Assembly (NCBI GenBank): GCA_001890945.1 | Contig: MLAX01000003.1 | Location: 434,001 to 498,000 of the forward strand | Reading direction: 5' to 3' | DNA from: Alphaproteobacteria bacterium AO1-B | GTDB taxonomy: Bacteria > Pseudomonadota > Alphaproteobacteria > Rhizobiales > Stappiaceae | Length of the DNA stretch: 64,000 nt | In this document: piece after piece, positions 34,667-43,600 of the stretch | Position numbering within the stretch: position 1 is the first letter of the stretch | Layout of the letters: each line of letters opens with the position of its first letter | Program-made: the position numbers and the translations under genes | The notes under the pieces: generated by a model | Database searches by the model: none | The model's input: only the letters and a program-made list of their open reading frames with translations | What the model was told of the DNA's origin: nothing

Positions 34667-35646
34667 TAATTGGCCTCGTGGTTCAGGCTTGCAACAACTG
34701 CATGAGCGGCATGAACAACTACTTGGCCGCGGGAAGTCACGGTCGCAGGTACGACACGCCGGGACTGGAGATTCATGACATCAATTACGTCGCCTTTGGC
34801 GCCGTTGGTCAGGGCTTTCGCCCGGGAGGTGAGGTTCATAGCGCCGAGATTGTATGTGACTGTGACCTTGTCGCCGCGTTCGACCAGAACCGGATATTCA
34901 AAATCCTTTTGCGACAAGGGTTGGCTCGGGCGCAGGTTCACTCGAGCCGCCTTGCCGACAATGTTCGCGCCGTCCTGGAGCGCTGCGGTGTTCACTTTCA
35001 AACGCGGCAGGCGGATCGTTGTGAAGTCTCCCTCCTGAACGATGTCGCCGCGCTTCAACGGCTGGCCGAGCACAAGAACGTCAATCATCTCAACCGCAGT
35101 GCCAGTCACGGTCAAAGGGCGTGTGCCGTGTTCGACTGCAATGGTTGCGAACACTGTGAAGTGTCCGTTGTTCCGGCTCCAGTTGATCCTGTCGATACGG
35201 ACCGGATCCACCGCCTTCGGGTCGGCCAGGATCTGGTCGGGGGCCTGCAGAAGCGTGATTTCGAGCCCTTCAGGATCAATGCCTGCTTCAAGCTTTGCCA
35301 GATCGTTGCGAATAAGGTTTTCCAGCTGATGGCGGTTGAGCTGTGTCGCGCCGCGGTGAACGACGACTGTGCGCAAGCCGTCCGTGCCGGCTGTAACCAG
35401 GCCGGCATCCCGGGCGCGTTGTGCAACCGTGGTTGCCGGGACATTGCCTGAGGTTCCCATGTCAGGGGACCGGAACAGCGGCACTTGTGCCACATCTCCG
35501 GCGTTGGAGTAGAAGTCCCCGACTGTCACAATGTCCGACAAGGTCATGACCTGGGACCGTAGAACCGGGCGCTCATTGGCTGCTGCACCAAAACTGGCCA
35601 GTGCTGCCATTGCCAGGCTAAGAGCGGCTATCATTAAGGCCTTCAT
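34666..35646 (-). CDS. flgA: P-ring assembly chaperone FlgA
   Basis: 326 residues. The signal peptide is MKALMIAALSLAMAALASF followed by GAAAN. The C-terminal SAF domain is clear: VLGQPLKRGDIVQEGDFTTI, then LRPSQPLSQKDFEYPVLVER and VVPATVTSRGQVVVHA. FlgA helps FlgI assemble in the periplasm. The enteric protein is about 220 residues; alphaproteobacterial ones have an extra N-terminal domain as here. It is 18 bp after flgG. Confidence 0.93.
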   Translation of the reverse strand: MKALMIAALSLAMAALASFGAAANERPVLRSQVMTLSDIVTVGDFYSNAGDVAQVPLFRSPDMGTSGNVPATTVAQRARDAGLVTAGTDGLRTVVVHRGATQLNRHQLENLIRNDLAKLEAGIDPEGLEITLLQAPDQILADPKAVDPVRIDRINWSRNNGHFTVFATIAVEHGTRPLTVTGTAVEMIDVLVLGQPLKRGDIVQEGDFTTIRLPRLKVNTAALQDGANIVGKAARVNLRPSQPLSQKDFEYPVLVERGDKVTVTYNLGAMNLTSRAKALTNGAKGDVIDVMNLQSRRVVPATVTSRGQVVVHAAHAVVASLNHEAN

Positions 35647-35664
35647 CGACTTAAGCCTTTCTCG

Positions 35665-36447
35665 TTAGCGGATCTGAGTGGTGGTCGAGTACATCTGGTC
35701 GGCCGCCTGGATGACTTTCGAGTTCATCTCATAGGCGCGCTGGGCCGAGATCAGATCGGCGATTTCGGTCACCGCATCCACATTGGCCATCTCCAGAAAA
35801 AACTGCTGAGTGCTTCCGTAACCATCCTCATTGGGATTGCCGGTCTGCGGTGCACCACTGGCATCCGTTTCGAGAAACAGGTTGTCACCGATCGCTTCAA
35901 GGCCGGCTTTATTGACGAACCGGGCAAGCTGTATCTGACCGAGATCAACTGTGGCGCCTGCTTCGTCAACGCCTTGAACCTTACCAGATGGAGCGATTGT
36001 TAGATCGCGCGTGTTTTCCGGAATAGTAATGTTTGGATCAAGTTGGTAGCCATCAATGGTCACCAGCTGGCCGTTTTGATCCCGTTCGAACGAGCCATCT
36101 CGTGTGTATCCGGTTGTTCCATCAGGGAGCTGAATCTGAAAGAAGCCTTCCCCGCGGATGGCAATGTCCAGTTCCTTGCCGGTGTTCTCCATTGATCCTT
36201 GCGACATGACTCGGCCAGTTGATGCCAGTTTCACACCGGTGCCGATCTGGATGCCGGTCGGGACGATCGTGCCTGCATCGGAGGTTTCCGTGCCCATGCG
36301 GCGCAGGTTTTGGTACAGAAGGTCCTGAAAATCGGCCCGCTGTTTCTTGTAGCCCGTGGTCCGCATGTTGGCGACGTTGTTCGAAATGACTTCAACGTTG
36401 TATTCCTGCGCCTTCATACCGGTCGCGGCGGTGTAGAGAGCTCTCAT
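35665..36447 (-). CDS. flgG: Distal rod protein FlgG
   Basis: 260 residues, the usual length. MRALYTAATGMKAQEYNVEV, NNVANMRTTGYKKQRADFQD and AIRGEGFFQIQLPDGTTGYT are diagnostic, and the C-terminus LISAQRAYEMNSKVIQAADQ is the rod/hook D0 helix. FlgG forms the distal rod. AAGGAGAACGCAAC precedes the ATG. It is 21 bp after flgF and 18 bp before flgA in one operon. Confidence 0.97.
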   Translation of the reverse strand: MRALYTAATGMKAQEYNVEVISNNVANMRTTGYKKQRADFQDLLYQNLRRMGTETSDAGTIVPTGIQIGTGVKLASTGRVMSQGSMENTGKELDIAIRGEGFFQIQLPDGTTGYTRDGSFERDQNGQLVTIDGYQLDPNITIPENTRDLTIAPSGKVQGVDEAGATVDLGQIQLARFVNKAGLEAIGDNLFLETDASGAPQTGNPNEDGYGSTQQFFLEMANVDAVTEIADLISAQRAYEMNSKVIQAADQMYSTTTQIR

Positions 36448-36468
36448 GTTGCGTTCTCCTTAAGGCGC

Positions 36469-37209
36469 TTAGGCTTCAAGTTTTCCAAGGACCTGGATCG
36501 CCTGTTGGCGAAGATCATTCACGTCCTTGAGCATCTTGGTGATGGATTCGTAGGCCCGGGTGACTTCGATCATTTGGGTCACCTGGTAAACACCTTCGAC
36601 ATTGGAGCGTTCGAGGGCGCCCTGAACGACATTGAACCGCTGCGGGATGCCCGGGTTTTCGCCCCGGTACAGGTTGTCACCCTGTTTCTCAAGTTCCTGC
36701 GGATCCTCAAAAGACGCCACACGGATGACACCGCGAATTCCAAGTTCCGTTGAAATCGTGCCGTCTTTGGCGATCTCAACAGATCCATCTTCGGTCGAGA
36801 AAGTGATCGGGCCGCCTGTGGTCAAGACCGGGCGTCCATCGGATGTGACGAGTTGACCGTTCTGATCGATCACAAACGCACCGTCGCGTGTGTAGGCTTC
36901 GGTACCATCACCCATCTGGACGACGAAAAAGCCTTCGCCTTCGATCGCCAGGTCCAGATCGTTCCCGGTCATCTTGAATGCGCCGGTGTCAAAGTCCGTA
37001 ATAGACTGATAGTCCAAAACATAGGACAGCGTTTCGTCCGGTGTCTGGAATTCCGTCGCTTCGGCAACCGGCATCAAGTACTCTTCAAAGAGCAGCCGCT
37101 GCGACTTAAAACCTGTCGTGTTGATGTTCGCCATGTTGTTGGCGACCACATCAAGCTGATTCCGCAAAGCGGACTGCCGGGACAGGCCTATGAGATGTAC
37201 GTTCTCCAT
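36469..37209 (-). CDS. flgF: Proximal rod protein FlgF
   Basis: 246 residues. MENVHLIGLSRQSALRNQLD and NNMANINTTGFKSQRLLFEE at the N-terminus, LAIEGEGFFVVQMGDGTEAY in the middle and MIEVTRAYESITKMLKDVND near the end fit FlgF. It is first in the operon flgF-flgG-flgA-flgH and has a sigma-54 promoter 70 bp upstream, facing the divergent fliL operon. Confidence 0.95.
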   Translation of the reverse strand: MENVHLIGLSRQSALRNQLDVVANNMANINTTGFKSQRLLFEEYLMPVAEATEFQTPDETLSYVLDYQSITDFDTGAFKMTGNDLDLAIEGEGFFVVQMGDGTEAYTRDGAFVIDQNGQLVTSDGRPVLTTGGPITFSTEDGSVEIAKDGTISTELGIRGVIRVASFEDPQELEKQGDNLYRGENPGIPQRFNVVQGALERSNVEGVYQVTQMIEVTRAYESITKMLKDVNDLRQQAIQVLGKLEA

Positions 37210-37278
37210 AATGAACGGTTCCTTTGCTCCCCGATGAGCGCTTCAGCCTCCCCAGACGTCGGCGCCCGTTAAGGTTAA

Positions 37279-37294
37279 TGCAGGAGCCGTGCCA
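37279..37294 (-). promoter_or_regulatory. Sigma-54 promoter of flgF operon
   Basis: Minus strand TGGCACG-gctc-CTGCA matches the -24 element fully and -12 at four of five positions. It lies 70 bp before the flgF start. TGGCACGGCTC is identical to the flgI site. Confidence 0.75.
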
Positions 37295-37414
37295 GTTTTT
37301 AAATCCTTGGGAAAACTGGGCAAAACCCGTGAGTGGGTGGTGCGTCCGGCAAGAGATTCCGGCAGAAGTTAACCACTTGGCAATTTTTGCCCGGTGACTC
37401 GCTGAGGTGGATTG

Positions 37415-37429
37415 GTAACCATTCGTTAA
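37415..37429 (+). promoter_or_regulatory. Near-consensus CtrA box upstream of fliL
   Basis: GTAA-CCATTCG-TTAA matches TTAA-N7-TTAA at seven of eight positions, about 60-75 bp before the fliL start. The fliL operon is CtrA-controlled in Caulobacter, which supports the call. Confidence 0.5.
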
Positions 37430-37458
37430 CCTTTAACACTTTAGTAATTTTAGAGCGC

Positions 37459-37474
37459 GCGCGAGCGCTCGCGC
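37459..37474. repeat. 16-bp perfect GC palindrome in the fliL leader
   Basis: GCGCGAGCGCTCGCGC is perfectly self-complementary and ends 16 bases before the fliL ATG, next to the ribosome site GGAGGGCAGC. It may act as a protein-binding site or as an mRNA or cruciform structure. Confidence 0.7.
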
Positions 37475-37490
37475 ATGTGCGGAGGGCAGC

Positions 37491-38000
37491 ATGACCGACG
37501 AGAATGCCGCAGCCGAAGAAGATGGTGAGGAAGATGCCGCCGGTGGTGGCGGTAAGAAGAAACTCATTCTCTTTGGGGCAATTGGGCTTGTGGTTCTGCT
37601 CGCCGTTGGAGGCGGGGCTTACTACTTCTTGTTCATGGGCGACAGCATGCCGGCGCCTGCGCCAGGTGAAGATGCGGCGCCGCAGGAAGTGCAAAGACCG
37701 GTGGTCTTTTATGACCTTCCGGAAATGACTGTGAATTTGGCGACCGAGGGCCGCACGACCTACCTGAAGGTCCGCATCGCTCTGGAGGTCGAAAACCGCG
37801 CAATGATCGATCAGATCCAACCGTATCTGCCGCGCATCCTCGATGCGTTTCAGATCTACTTGCGCGAGCTTCGTCCCGCAGACCTGGAAGGGTCTGCCGG
37901 CCTGTTCCGCTTGAAGGAAGAATTGCTCAGGCGGATCAACTTGTCGGTCTATCCGGCAAAAGTGGAAGGGGTGCTGTTCAAGGAAATCCTTGTTCAGTGA
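37491..38000 (+). CDS. fliL: Flagellar basal-body protein FliL
   Basis: 169 residues. An acidic, glycine-rich cytoplasmic leader (1-20) is followed by a basic GGKKK and a single transmembrane segment (LILFGAIGLVVLLAVGGGAY). The periplasmic domain carries FYDLPEMTVNLATEGRTTYL, KVRIALEVE and LRRINLSVYPAKVEGVLFKE. FliL surrounds and supports the stator. It starts the operon fliL-fliM-DUF6468-motE, with a CtrA-like site and a GC palindrome in its leader. Confidence 0.95.
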   Translation: MTDENAAAEEDGEEDAAGGGGKKKLILFGAIGLVVLLAVGGGAYYFLFMGDSMPAPAPGEDAAPQEVQRPVVFYDLPEMTVNLATEGRTTYLKVRIALEVENRAMIDQIQPYLPRILDAFQIYLRELRPADLEGSAGLFRLKEELLRRINLSVYPAKVEGVLFKEILVQ

Positions 38001-38008
38001 TGGTGTGA

Positions 38009-39247
38009 ATGGCAAACGCCGACGACGATGATGATCTGTCCGAAGAGGACATGGCTGATGCGTGGGGTGCTGCTCTAGCGGAGCAGGGCGCAGGTGGCGA
38101 TGACGATGAAGATCTGGCTGCGGCCTGGGGTGCTGCTCTAGAGGAGCAGGGCGCTGGCAGCTCGGACGATATGGCTGCGCAATGGGCGGCCATGATCGAC
38201 GACAGCGAGCCGGATCTGGAAAACGCCACCCGCGGCGCCGACCGCGTTCTCAACCAGGAAGAGATCGACAACCTCCTCGGGTTCAACATCGAGGACACGA
38301 TTGCTGGTGATCAGAGCGGGATTCGCGCGCTGATCAACTCGGCAATGGTGTCCTACGAGCGCTTGCCGATGCTCGAAATCGTGTTCGACCGTCTCGTGCG
38401 ATTGACCACGACATCCTTGCGCAACTTCACGTCCGATAACGTTGAGGTGTCGCTGGACTCCATCAGCTCCGTACGTTTTGGCGATTATCTGAATTCCATC
38501 CCGCTGCCGGCGATCCTCGGTGTCTTCAAGGCGGAGGAGTGGGACGGATTTGGCCTGATCACCGTTGAATCAAGCCTCATTTATTCGATCATTGACGTCT
38601 TGCTCGGCGGCGGCCGTGGCACCACGGCGGCCCGCGTGGAAGGGCGTCCTTATACGACCATCGAAACGAACCTCGTTCAGCAGATGGTATCGCTGATCCT
38701 TCAGGATGCAGAACAGGCCTTCGCGCCGCTGTCTCCGGTTCATTTCAATCTGGAGCGGCTGGAAACCAACCCACGCTTTGCTGCGATCTCCCGGCCGGCG
38801 AACGCGGCGATCCTCGTCGAATTGCGTATCGACATGGAGGACCGCGGCGGGACCGTTGAAATCATGATGCCCTACGCAACTCTGGAGCCGATCCGTGATC
38901 TGCTGCTCCAGATGTTCATGGGTGAAAAATTCGGCCGTGATCCAATCTGGGAAGGCCACTTGGCGACAGAAATCCATGCGGCGGAGATTGAAGTCGATGC
39001 GGTTCTTTATGAGACCTACCTGCCGCTCGGCCGGGTACTCAGTCTGGATGTGGGGCAGACCTTGGTCTTCGATGTTTCGCCGACGGATCCAGTGTTGGTG
39101 AAATGCGGAAATATTCCGCTGACTGAAGGGACGCTTGGCAAAACGGAAGACTCTATTGCCATCCGTATCGCGCGGAACCTGCGCAAACCGAAAATGACAT
39201 TGGCGGCGTTCGAGCGGGCCATGCAGAGCGAAATGGAGCAACCATGA
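38009..39247 (+). CDS. fliM: Flagellar motor switch protein FliM with N-terminal repeats
   Basis: 412 residues; most FliM proteins have 320-350. The extra N-terminus has three tandem units: EEDMADAWGAALAEQGAG (12-29), DEDLAAAWGAALEEQGAG (33-50) and DDMAAQWAAMIDD (53-65). The usual LNQEEIDNLLGF, the CheY-P binding motif, comes only at 81-92. The middle CheC-like domain (LPMLEIVFDRLVRLTTTSLR, LPLPAILGVF-type sequence) and the C-terminal SpoA domain (LSLDVGQTLVFD) are complete. FliM is the C-ring switch subunit. It follows fliL by 8 bp and overlaps the next gene by four. Confidence 0.95.
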   Translation: MANADDDDDLSEEDMADAWGAALAEQGAGGDDDEDLAAAWGAALEEQGAGSSDDMAAQWAAMIDDSEPDLENATRGADRVLNQEEIDNLLGFNIEDTIAGDQSGIRALINSAMVSYERLPMLEIVFDRLVRLTTTSLRNFTSDNVEVSLDSISSVRFGDYLNSIPLPAILGVFKAEEWDGFGLITVESSLIYSIIDVLLGGGRGTTAARVEGRPYTTIETNLVQQMVSLILQDAEQAFAPLSPVHFNLERLETNPRFAAISRPANAAILVELRIDMEDRGGTVEIMMPYATLEPIRDLLLQMFMGEKFGRDPIWEGHLATEIHAAEIEVDAVLYETYLPLGRVLSLDVGQTLVFDVSPTDPVLVKCGNIPLTEGTLGKTEDSIAIRIARNLRKPKMTLAAFERAMQSEMEQP

Positions 39248-39816
39248 CATCCTTGCCAATCGGATTGATTATTGAGGCTCTTGTTGCCGTTCTGCTGGTC
39301 ATTACGATCGCTTACTGCTGGATCCTGAACCGCCGTTTGCAGCGCTTGAGAGCCGATGAGCAGACCCTGCGTGCAACCATTTCCGAATTGATGACAGCGA
39401 CGGAAATTGCCGAGCGGGCAATCCTGGGTTTGAAGACGACCGCAGCCGAGGCAGACAAGTCGCTCGGCAAGCGTCTTAAGGAATCGGAAACCATGTCGAA
39501 CGCCTTGGCTGACCAGATCCGCGAAGGTGATAAAGTGTTTACGCGGATATCTCAGATTGCAGGGGCCGCGAAGTCATCGGCTCCGCAACGAGAACCTATT
39601 CCGGCAGCGGACCCGTACCCGGTGCAGCCGCAAAATGCTCCGGTGCCGCAACCTGCTGGGTACGGAGCTGTTGAACCAGTGGTTCCGCAAAGTGCGCCGG
39701 CTGTCGAACCCGAGCGCAGACGCGCAAGTAGGGCCTCGGATATCCGCAGTGCGGCTGAGGAAGCGACGGCGCGGTTGGAGCAGTTTCGAAACAAGCGTAA
39801 AGGCGCTGCTGCATGA
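39244..39816 (+). CDS. DUF6468-like flagellar-operon membrane protein
   Basis: 190 residues. One N-terminal transmembrane helix (IGLIIEALVAVLLVITIAYC) is followed by a coiled coil (RRLQRLRADEQTLRATISEL to about residue 105) and a Pro-rich disordered tail ending in RLEQFRNKRKGAAA. It overlaps fliM by four bases (ATGA) and motE by four, so it is tightly coupled to both. I associate this type with DUF6468, found in alphaproteobacterial flagellar operons, but its job is unknown. Position suggests a role at the motor or stator interface. Confidence 0.75.
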   Translation: MTSLPIGLIIEALVAVLLVITIAYCWILNRRLQRLRADEQTLRATISELMTATEIAERAILGLKTTAAEADKSLGKRLKESETMSNALADQIREGDKVFTRISQIAGAAKSSAPQREPIPAADPYPVQPQNAPVPQPAGYGAVEPVVPQSAPAVEPERRRASRASDIRSAAEEATARLEQFRNKRKGAAA

Positions 39817-40538
39817 ACTTGAGATTGTTGCCATTGTTGGGTGTCGCTGCGAGCGCGCTGTTCGGGTTGAAGCTTTTGGGACTTGCTGTGGGTCCTGAAA
39901 CCGGCAGCCTGCCAATCAATGGTGCGATCGCACAAGAAACGACTGAGTCCGCGGCGGATGGCGGTGAAGCGCCACCAGCACCTGCTGATCTGGCGGCGCA
40001 ACCTCCCGGGGCCGTGCCTCCGCCTGCCCAGCCGGTGCTTCCGGATAGCTTGGAAATCGGCGGATCTGCGGCTGAGCGCGCAGTTTTGGAAAGCCTCGGG
40101 AAACGTCGGGAAAATCTGCAGAAGCAGGAAGGTCAGTTGGATCTGCGGGAGCGCCTACTTCAGGCGACCGAAGAGCGGATCGAGCAGCGGGTTGAAGAAC
40201 TCAAACAACTCGAGGCCCGTATCGGTGCTGCCGTTGAGGAAAAAAAGCAGCAGGAAGAAAACGAGATCGCTGGTCTTGTGACCATGTACGAAAACATGAA
40301 GCCGAAAGACGCAGCTCGTATTTTCAACCGTCTCAGCCTGCCGATCCTTTTGAAGGTCGTACGCCAAATGAAACCGCGGAAAATGGCGGATATTTTGGCG
40401 CGCATGTCACCTGATGCCGCGGAACGTTTGACGGTGGCGATTGCCAGCCAATCTTCGACACCGCCAGAGCCGGAAGCGCAACCTGTTCAGGCCCAGGCGC
40501 CCACCGGTGGTATCCTACCCAAGATTCCGTCGAATTGA
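39813..40538 (+). CDS. motE: MotE-like periplasmic protein (MgtE N-like domain)
   Basis: 241 residues. A signal-like N-terminus (LLPLLGVAASALFGLKLLGL) precedes a Pro/Ala-rich linker, a coiled coil (RRENLQKQEGQLDLRERLLQ through EEKKQQEE, about 87-148) and a compact helical domain: LVTMYENMKPKDAARIFNRL and MKPRKMADILARMSPDAAER, the MgtE-N-like fold of FliG/MotE. Rhizobial MotE is a periplasmic chaperone for MotC. No motC is in the window, so the symbol is by family. It overlaps the upstream gene by four bases. Confidence 0.8.
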   Translation: MNLRLLPLLGVAASALFGLKLLGLAVGPETGSLPINGAIAQETTESAADGGEAPPAPADLAAQPPGAVPPPAQPVLPDSLEIGGSAAERAVLESLGKRRENLQKQEGQLDLRERLLQATEERIEQRVEELKQLEARIGAAVEEKKQQEENEIAGLVTMYENMKPKDAARIFNRLSLPILLKVVRQMKPRKMADILARMSPDAAERLTVAIASQSSTPPEPEAQPVQAQAPTGGILPKIPSN

Positions 40539-40632
40539 GCAAAAAATAGCCTGATCTCTGCAAGCGACGTAAGGGCGCGTTAACAAGACATAACTAAACT
40601 ACAGTGTTGGCGGCAAACGAGGTCAAAACAAC

Positions 40633-43600
40633 TTGCCAAGGCGAATTCAGACATCGCTGGCTCTTATGAAATTCGCAGATTACTGCGAACGGAGAGCATT
40701 TGCGTGCCTGCAGGTTGCCGTCTTGCTCGTTGCGGCCTTGGTTTCGTTAACTGTTCCTGCGTCCATATCTCTTGCAGACACACTGGAACCGGTTGAACTG
40801 GAAGTTTCTCAGGAACAAGGCTTTGGCCGTATCGTTCTGACCTTCAAGGACCGGACCCTCCTGCCGACGTATGACGCGGTTATAACGGGCGGTGTGCTTC
40901 GCATTTCGTTTCAGGACCCGATTGACGTCAATGTCGATGATGTTCCTTTGGACCTTAGCGACTACGTCACTATCGCCCGGCGGGATCCGGATGGAGCCGC
41001 GATCCGCTTTGCTCTGAAAACCCAATATCAGATCAATACGCTTGAGGCCGGCGAAAAGCTCTTCATTGATATCCTGCCGATGACCTGGAGCGGTTTGCCG
41101 CCAGGACTGCCAGACGATGTTGTCCGGGAGTTGGCGAAACGCGCCGAAGAAGCGATGCGCAAAGTGCGCGCTTTGGAGCAGGCGCGCTTGAAGGCGCAAG
41201 AAGGACCGCAGGTTACGTTGCATGTCGGAGAGCATCCAACGTTCACACGGTTGGTGTTCGACTGGTCCATCAAGTTCGACACCGCGTTTGTTCGTGAAAA
41301 CGACATTATCAAGCTGACATTCAATCATCCGGCGCAGTTGGACATCTCGCATCTGCGCACACACCTGCCACCCGGTGTGATTGATGCGACGTCGTTCCTG
41401 GACAAAGGCAAGCTGAAGTTTTTGATGCGCGTTGAACCGTCGGTCGATATCCGGGCGTTCCGCGAAGAGCAGACCTATGTGATCGATGTTACGCCGGAGA
41501 ACATGGAGCCGAATGATCCGGCGAATGCTCTTATCAATCAGGAACTGTCCGTTGCTGATAACGAAAACCGCTCGCAGATGATAACGGCTCCGGGGCTGCG
41601 GGACACGCGGGAGGTCCGAAACCCTCGTGGCTTGCCGCCGGCAGCCGTGTCTTCTTCCGGTGGTGGGCGGCTTAAAGAATCCCGTGCGGATGAATCTCCA
41701 GGTTTTACAGCAGTTCCACTTGGAGGGGGTGGGGCGGGCTCCTCGGACAATGGCAGCCAGGCGGCGCCGACCGATGATTCAGCTCAGGCACCACCGATAG
41801 AAGAAATTACCATCGCTCAGGCGCCTCCGCCGGCTGGCGTTGCAGGCGATGGGCCCCGGCAGAAACCCCCTGGAACTTCCGGAGTTCCCAACGCAGAAAA
41901 CAGAGCCAACAACAGGACCGGGCAAGGCCCGGTTCAAGTCGTTTCTGAAGACGAAGCTCCTGGCGAAACCAATTTGCCGCTTGAGAGCGTGTCCGCAGAT
42001 CCAGTGGTTCTGGCAGATGCTGATGGGAACGAGGCGTCTGCGACAGCAGATGGCAGCGAAATCACCGCTTCGATTGGGCCTCAAGACGGTGAGTTCGGCG
42101 ATTCTTATGCGACCGGGACGTCTGATGTGAACGTACCGCGACCAATCCAATTGGCTCAGGCAAGCCAACGCGCCATGCCGCTCGGCGACGTTCCGCCTCT
42201 GGAAGAACAAATTTCGCGACCAGCCCCTATGCTGGATTTGTCCACGCAGCAACCTGGTGATCCACTGCCTGAAGCGCCGCAGCCTGGAAACGCCATTCCG
42301 ACCTTGCAGCCGGCAGAGGCACTCGACGAAAACAATCGTCCTGCCGTGCCAAACAGTTCGGTTCAAATCCGGCAGAATAATACCCTTGGCGGCAGTGACA
42401 TTCCGGCCGGGATACAGCTGCCGCAAACCGAGGTTCAGGCGCCTGAGACTTGGCGCGCCACTGGTGGCCGTGATGTCGGGGCTCCGCGTGTGTCGCCCGA
42501 GCGCCCGCCCGAAAACTTTGGCGCGGAAGCCAGGAACTTTGTGTCTGCGGAAGCCCGCCGGATCGGCAACACCGTCCGGGTTGTGTTCCCGTTCTCAGAA
42601 CCGGTGTCGAGCGCAGTCTTCCGTCGGAATGATAGCATCTGGCTCGTGTTTGATACGGACGCAACGATCGATACGCGCGGCATGGTCTCCGCCCTTGCCG
42701 AAACTGCTGAAACGATCGATGTCGAACAACACGGGGACTATCAGATCCTCCGTTTGGACATGAATGATCCGGTTCTGGCAACCGTTGGCGCTGATGGCAA
42801 TGCCTGGTCCCTTGTCATTGGGGACTTGATTTTGGAGCCTTCTATTCCGTTGAAGATGGAACGGACGGTTCGCGGTGATGGCGGCTCCATTTTGCGGGTT
42901 CTCTATCAGGATCCGCAACATATTCGCAGCATCACAGACCCGTTTGTTGGCGACACGATTTCCCTGGTGACAGGGTTTGGACCACCGCGCGGGTTGTTGA
43001 AGCCGCAAAACTTTGTCGATCTGGAAGCCCTGAGTTCAGCGCAAGGGATCGCACTTGCGACTCGTTCCGACGGCGTGAAGATCAAGATCCTCGGTGACGA
43101 TGTCATCATCGAGAAAGACGGTGGCCTTGCTCTGTCCAACCGCCATCTTCGGGGTGGGACGGGAACACTCAGCCGGATTGTCGAGCCGGACGACGATGGA
43201 ACTGTCGAGTTTGTATCTTTGAGCACAACAGGGCCGGGCGCATTCCGGTCCCGCTTGAACGAACTGCAATCAGATCTTGCGCAAACACCTGAAGGCAAAC
43301 GCGCCAAGCCCCTGATGGCTCTGGCCCGGTTCTACCTGGCACACCAGTTTCCGCAGGAAGCGATGGGCTGGTTAAACCTCGCATTGGAAGAAAACCTTGC
43401 CCTTGCCGAGGACAGTTCGTTCAACCTGGTCAAGGGTGCGGCGCTTGCAATGGCGGATCGGCCAGAGGAAGCGTATGAGCATCTACACAGACCTGACCTG
43501 AAGAACAGCCCTGATGCGGCAGTTTGGCAGACAATCGTCGATGTAAAGCTTGGCAATTGGACACAGGCCCGGATTGCCATGCCACGCGGCCGGGCGGTGG

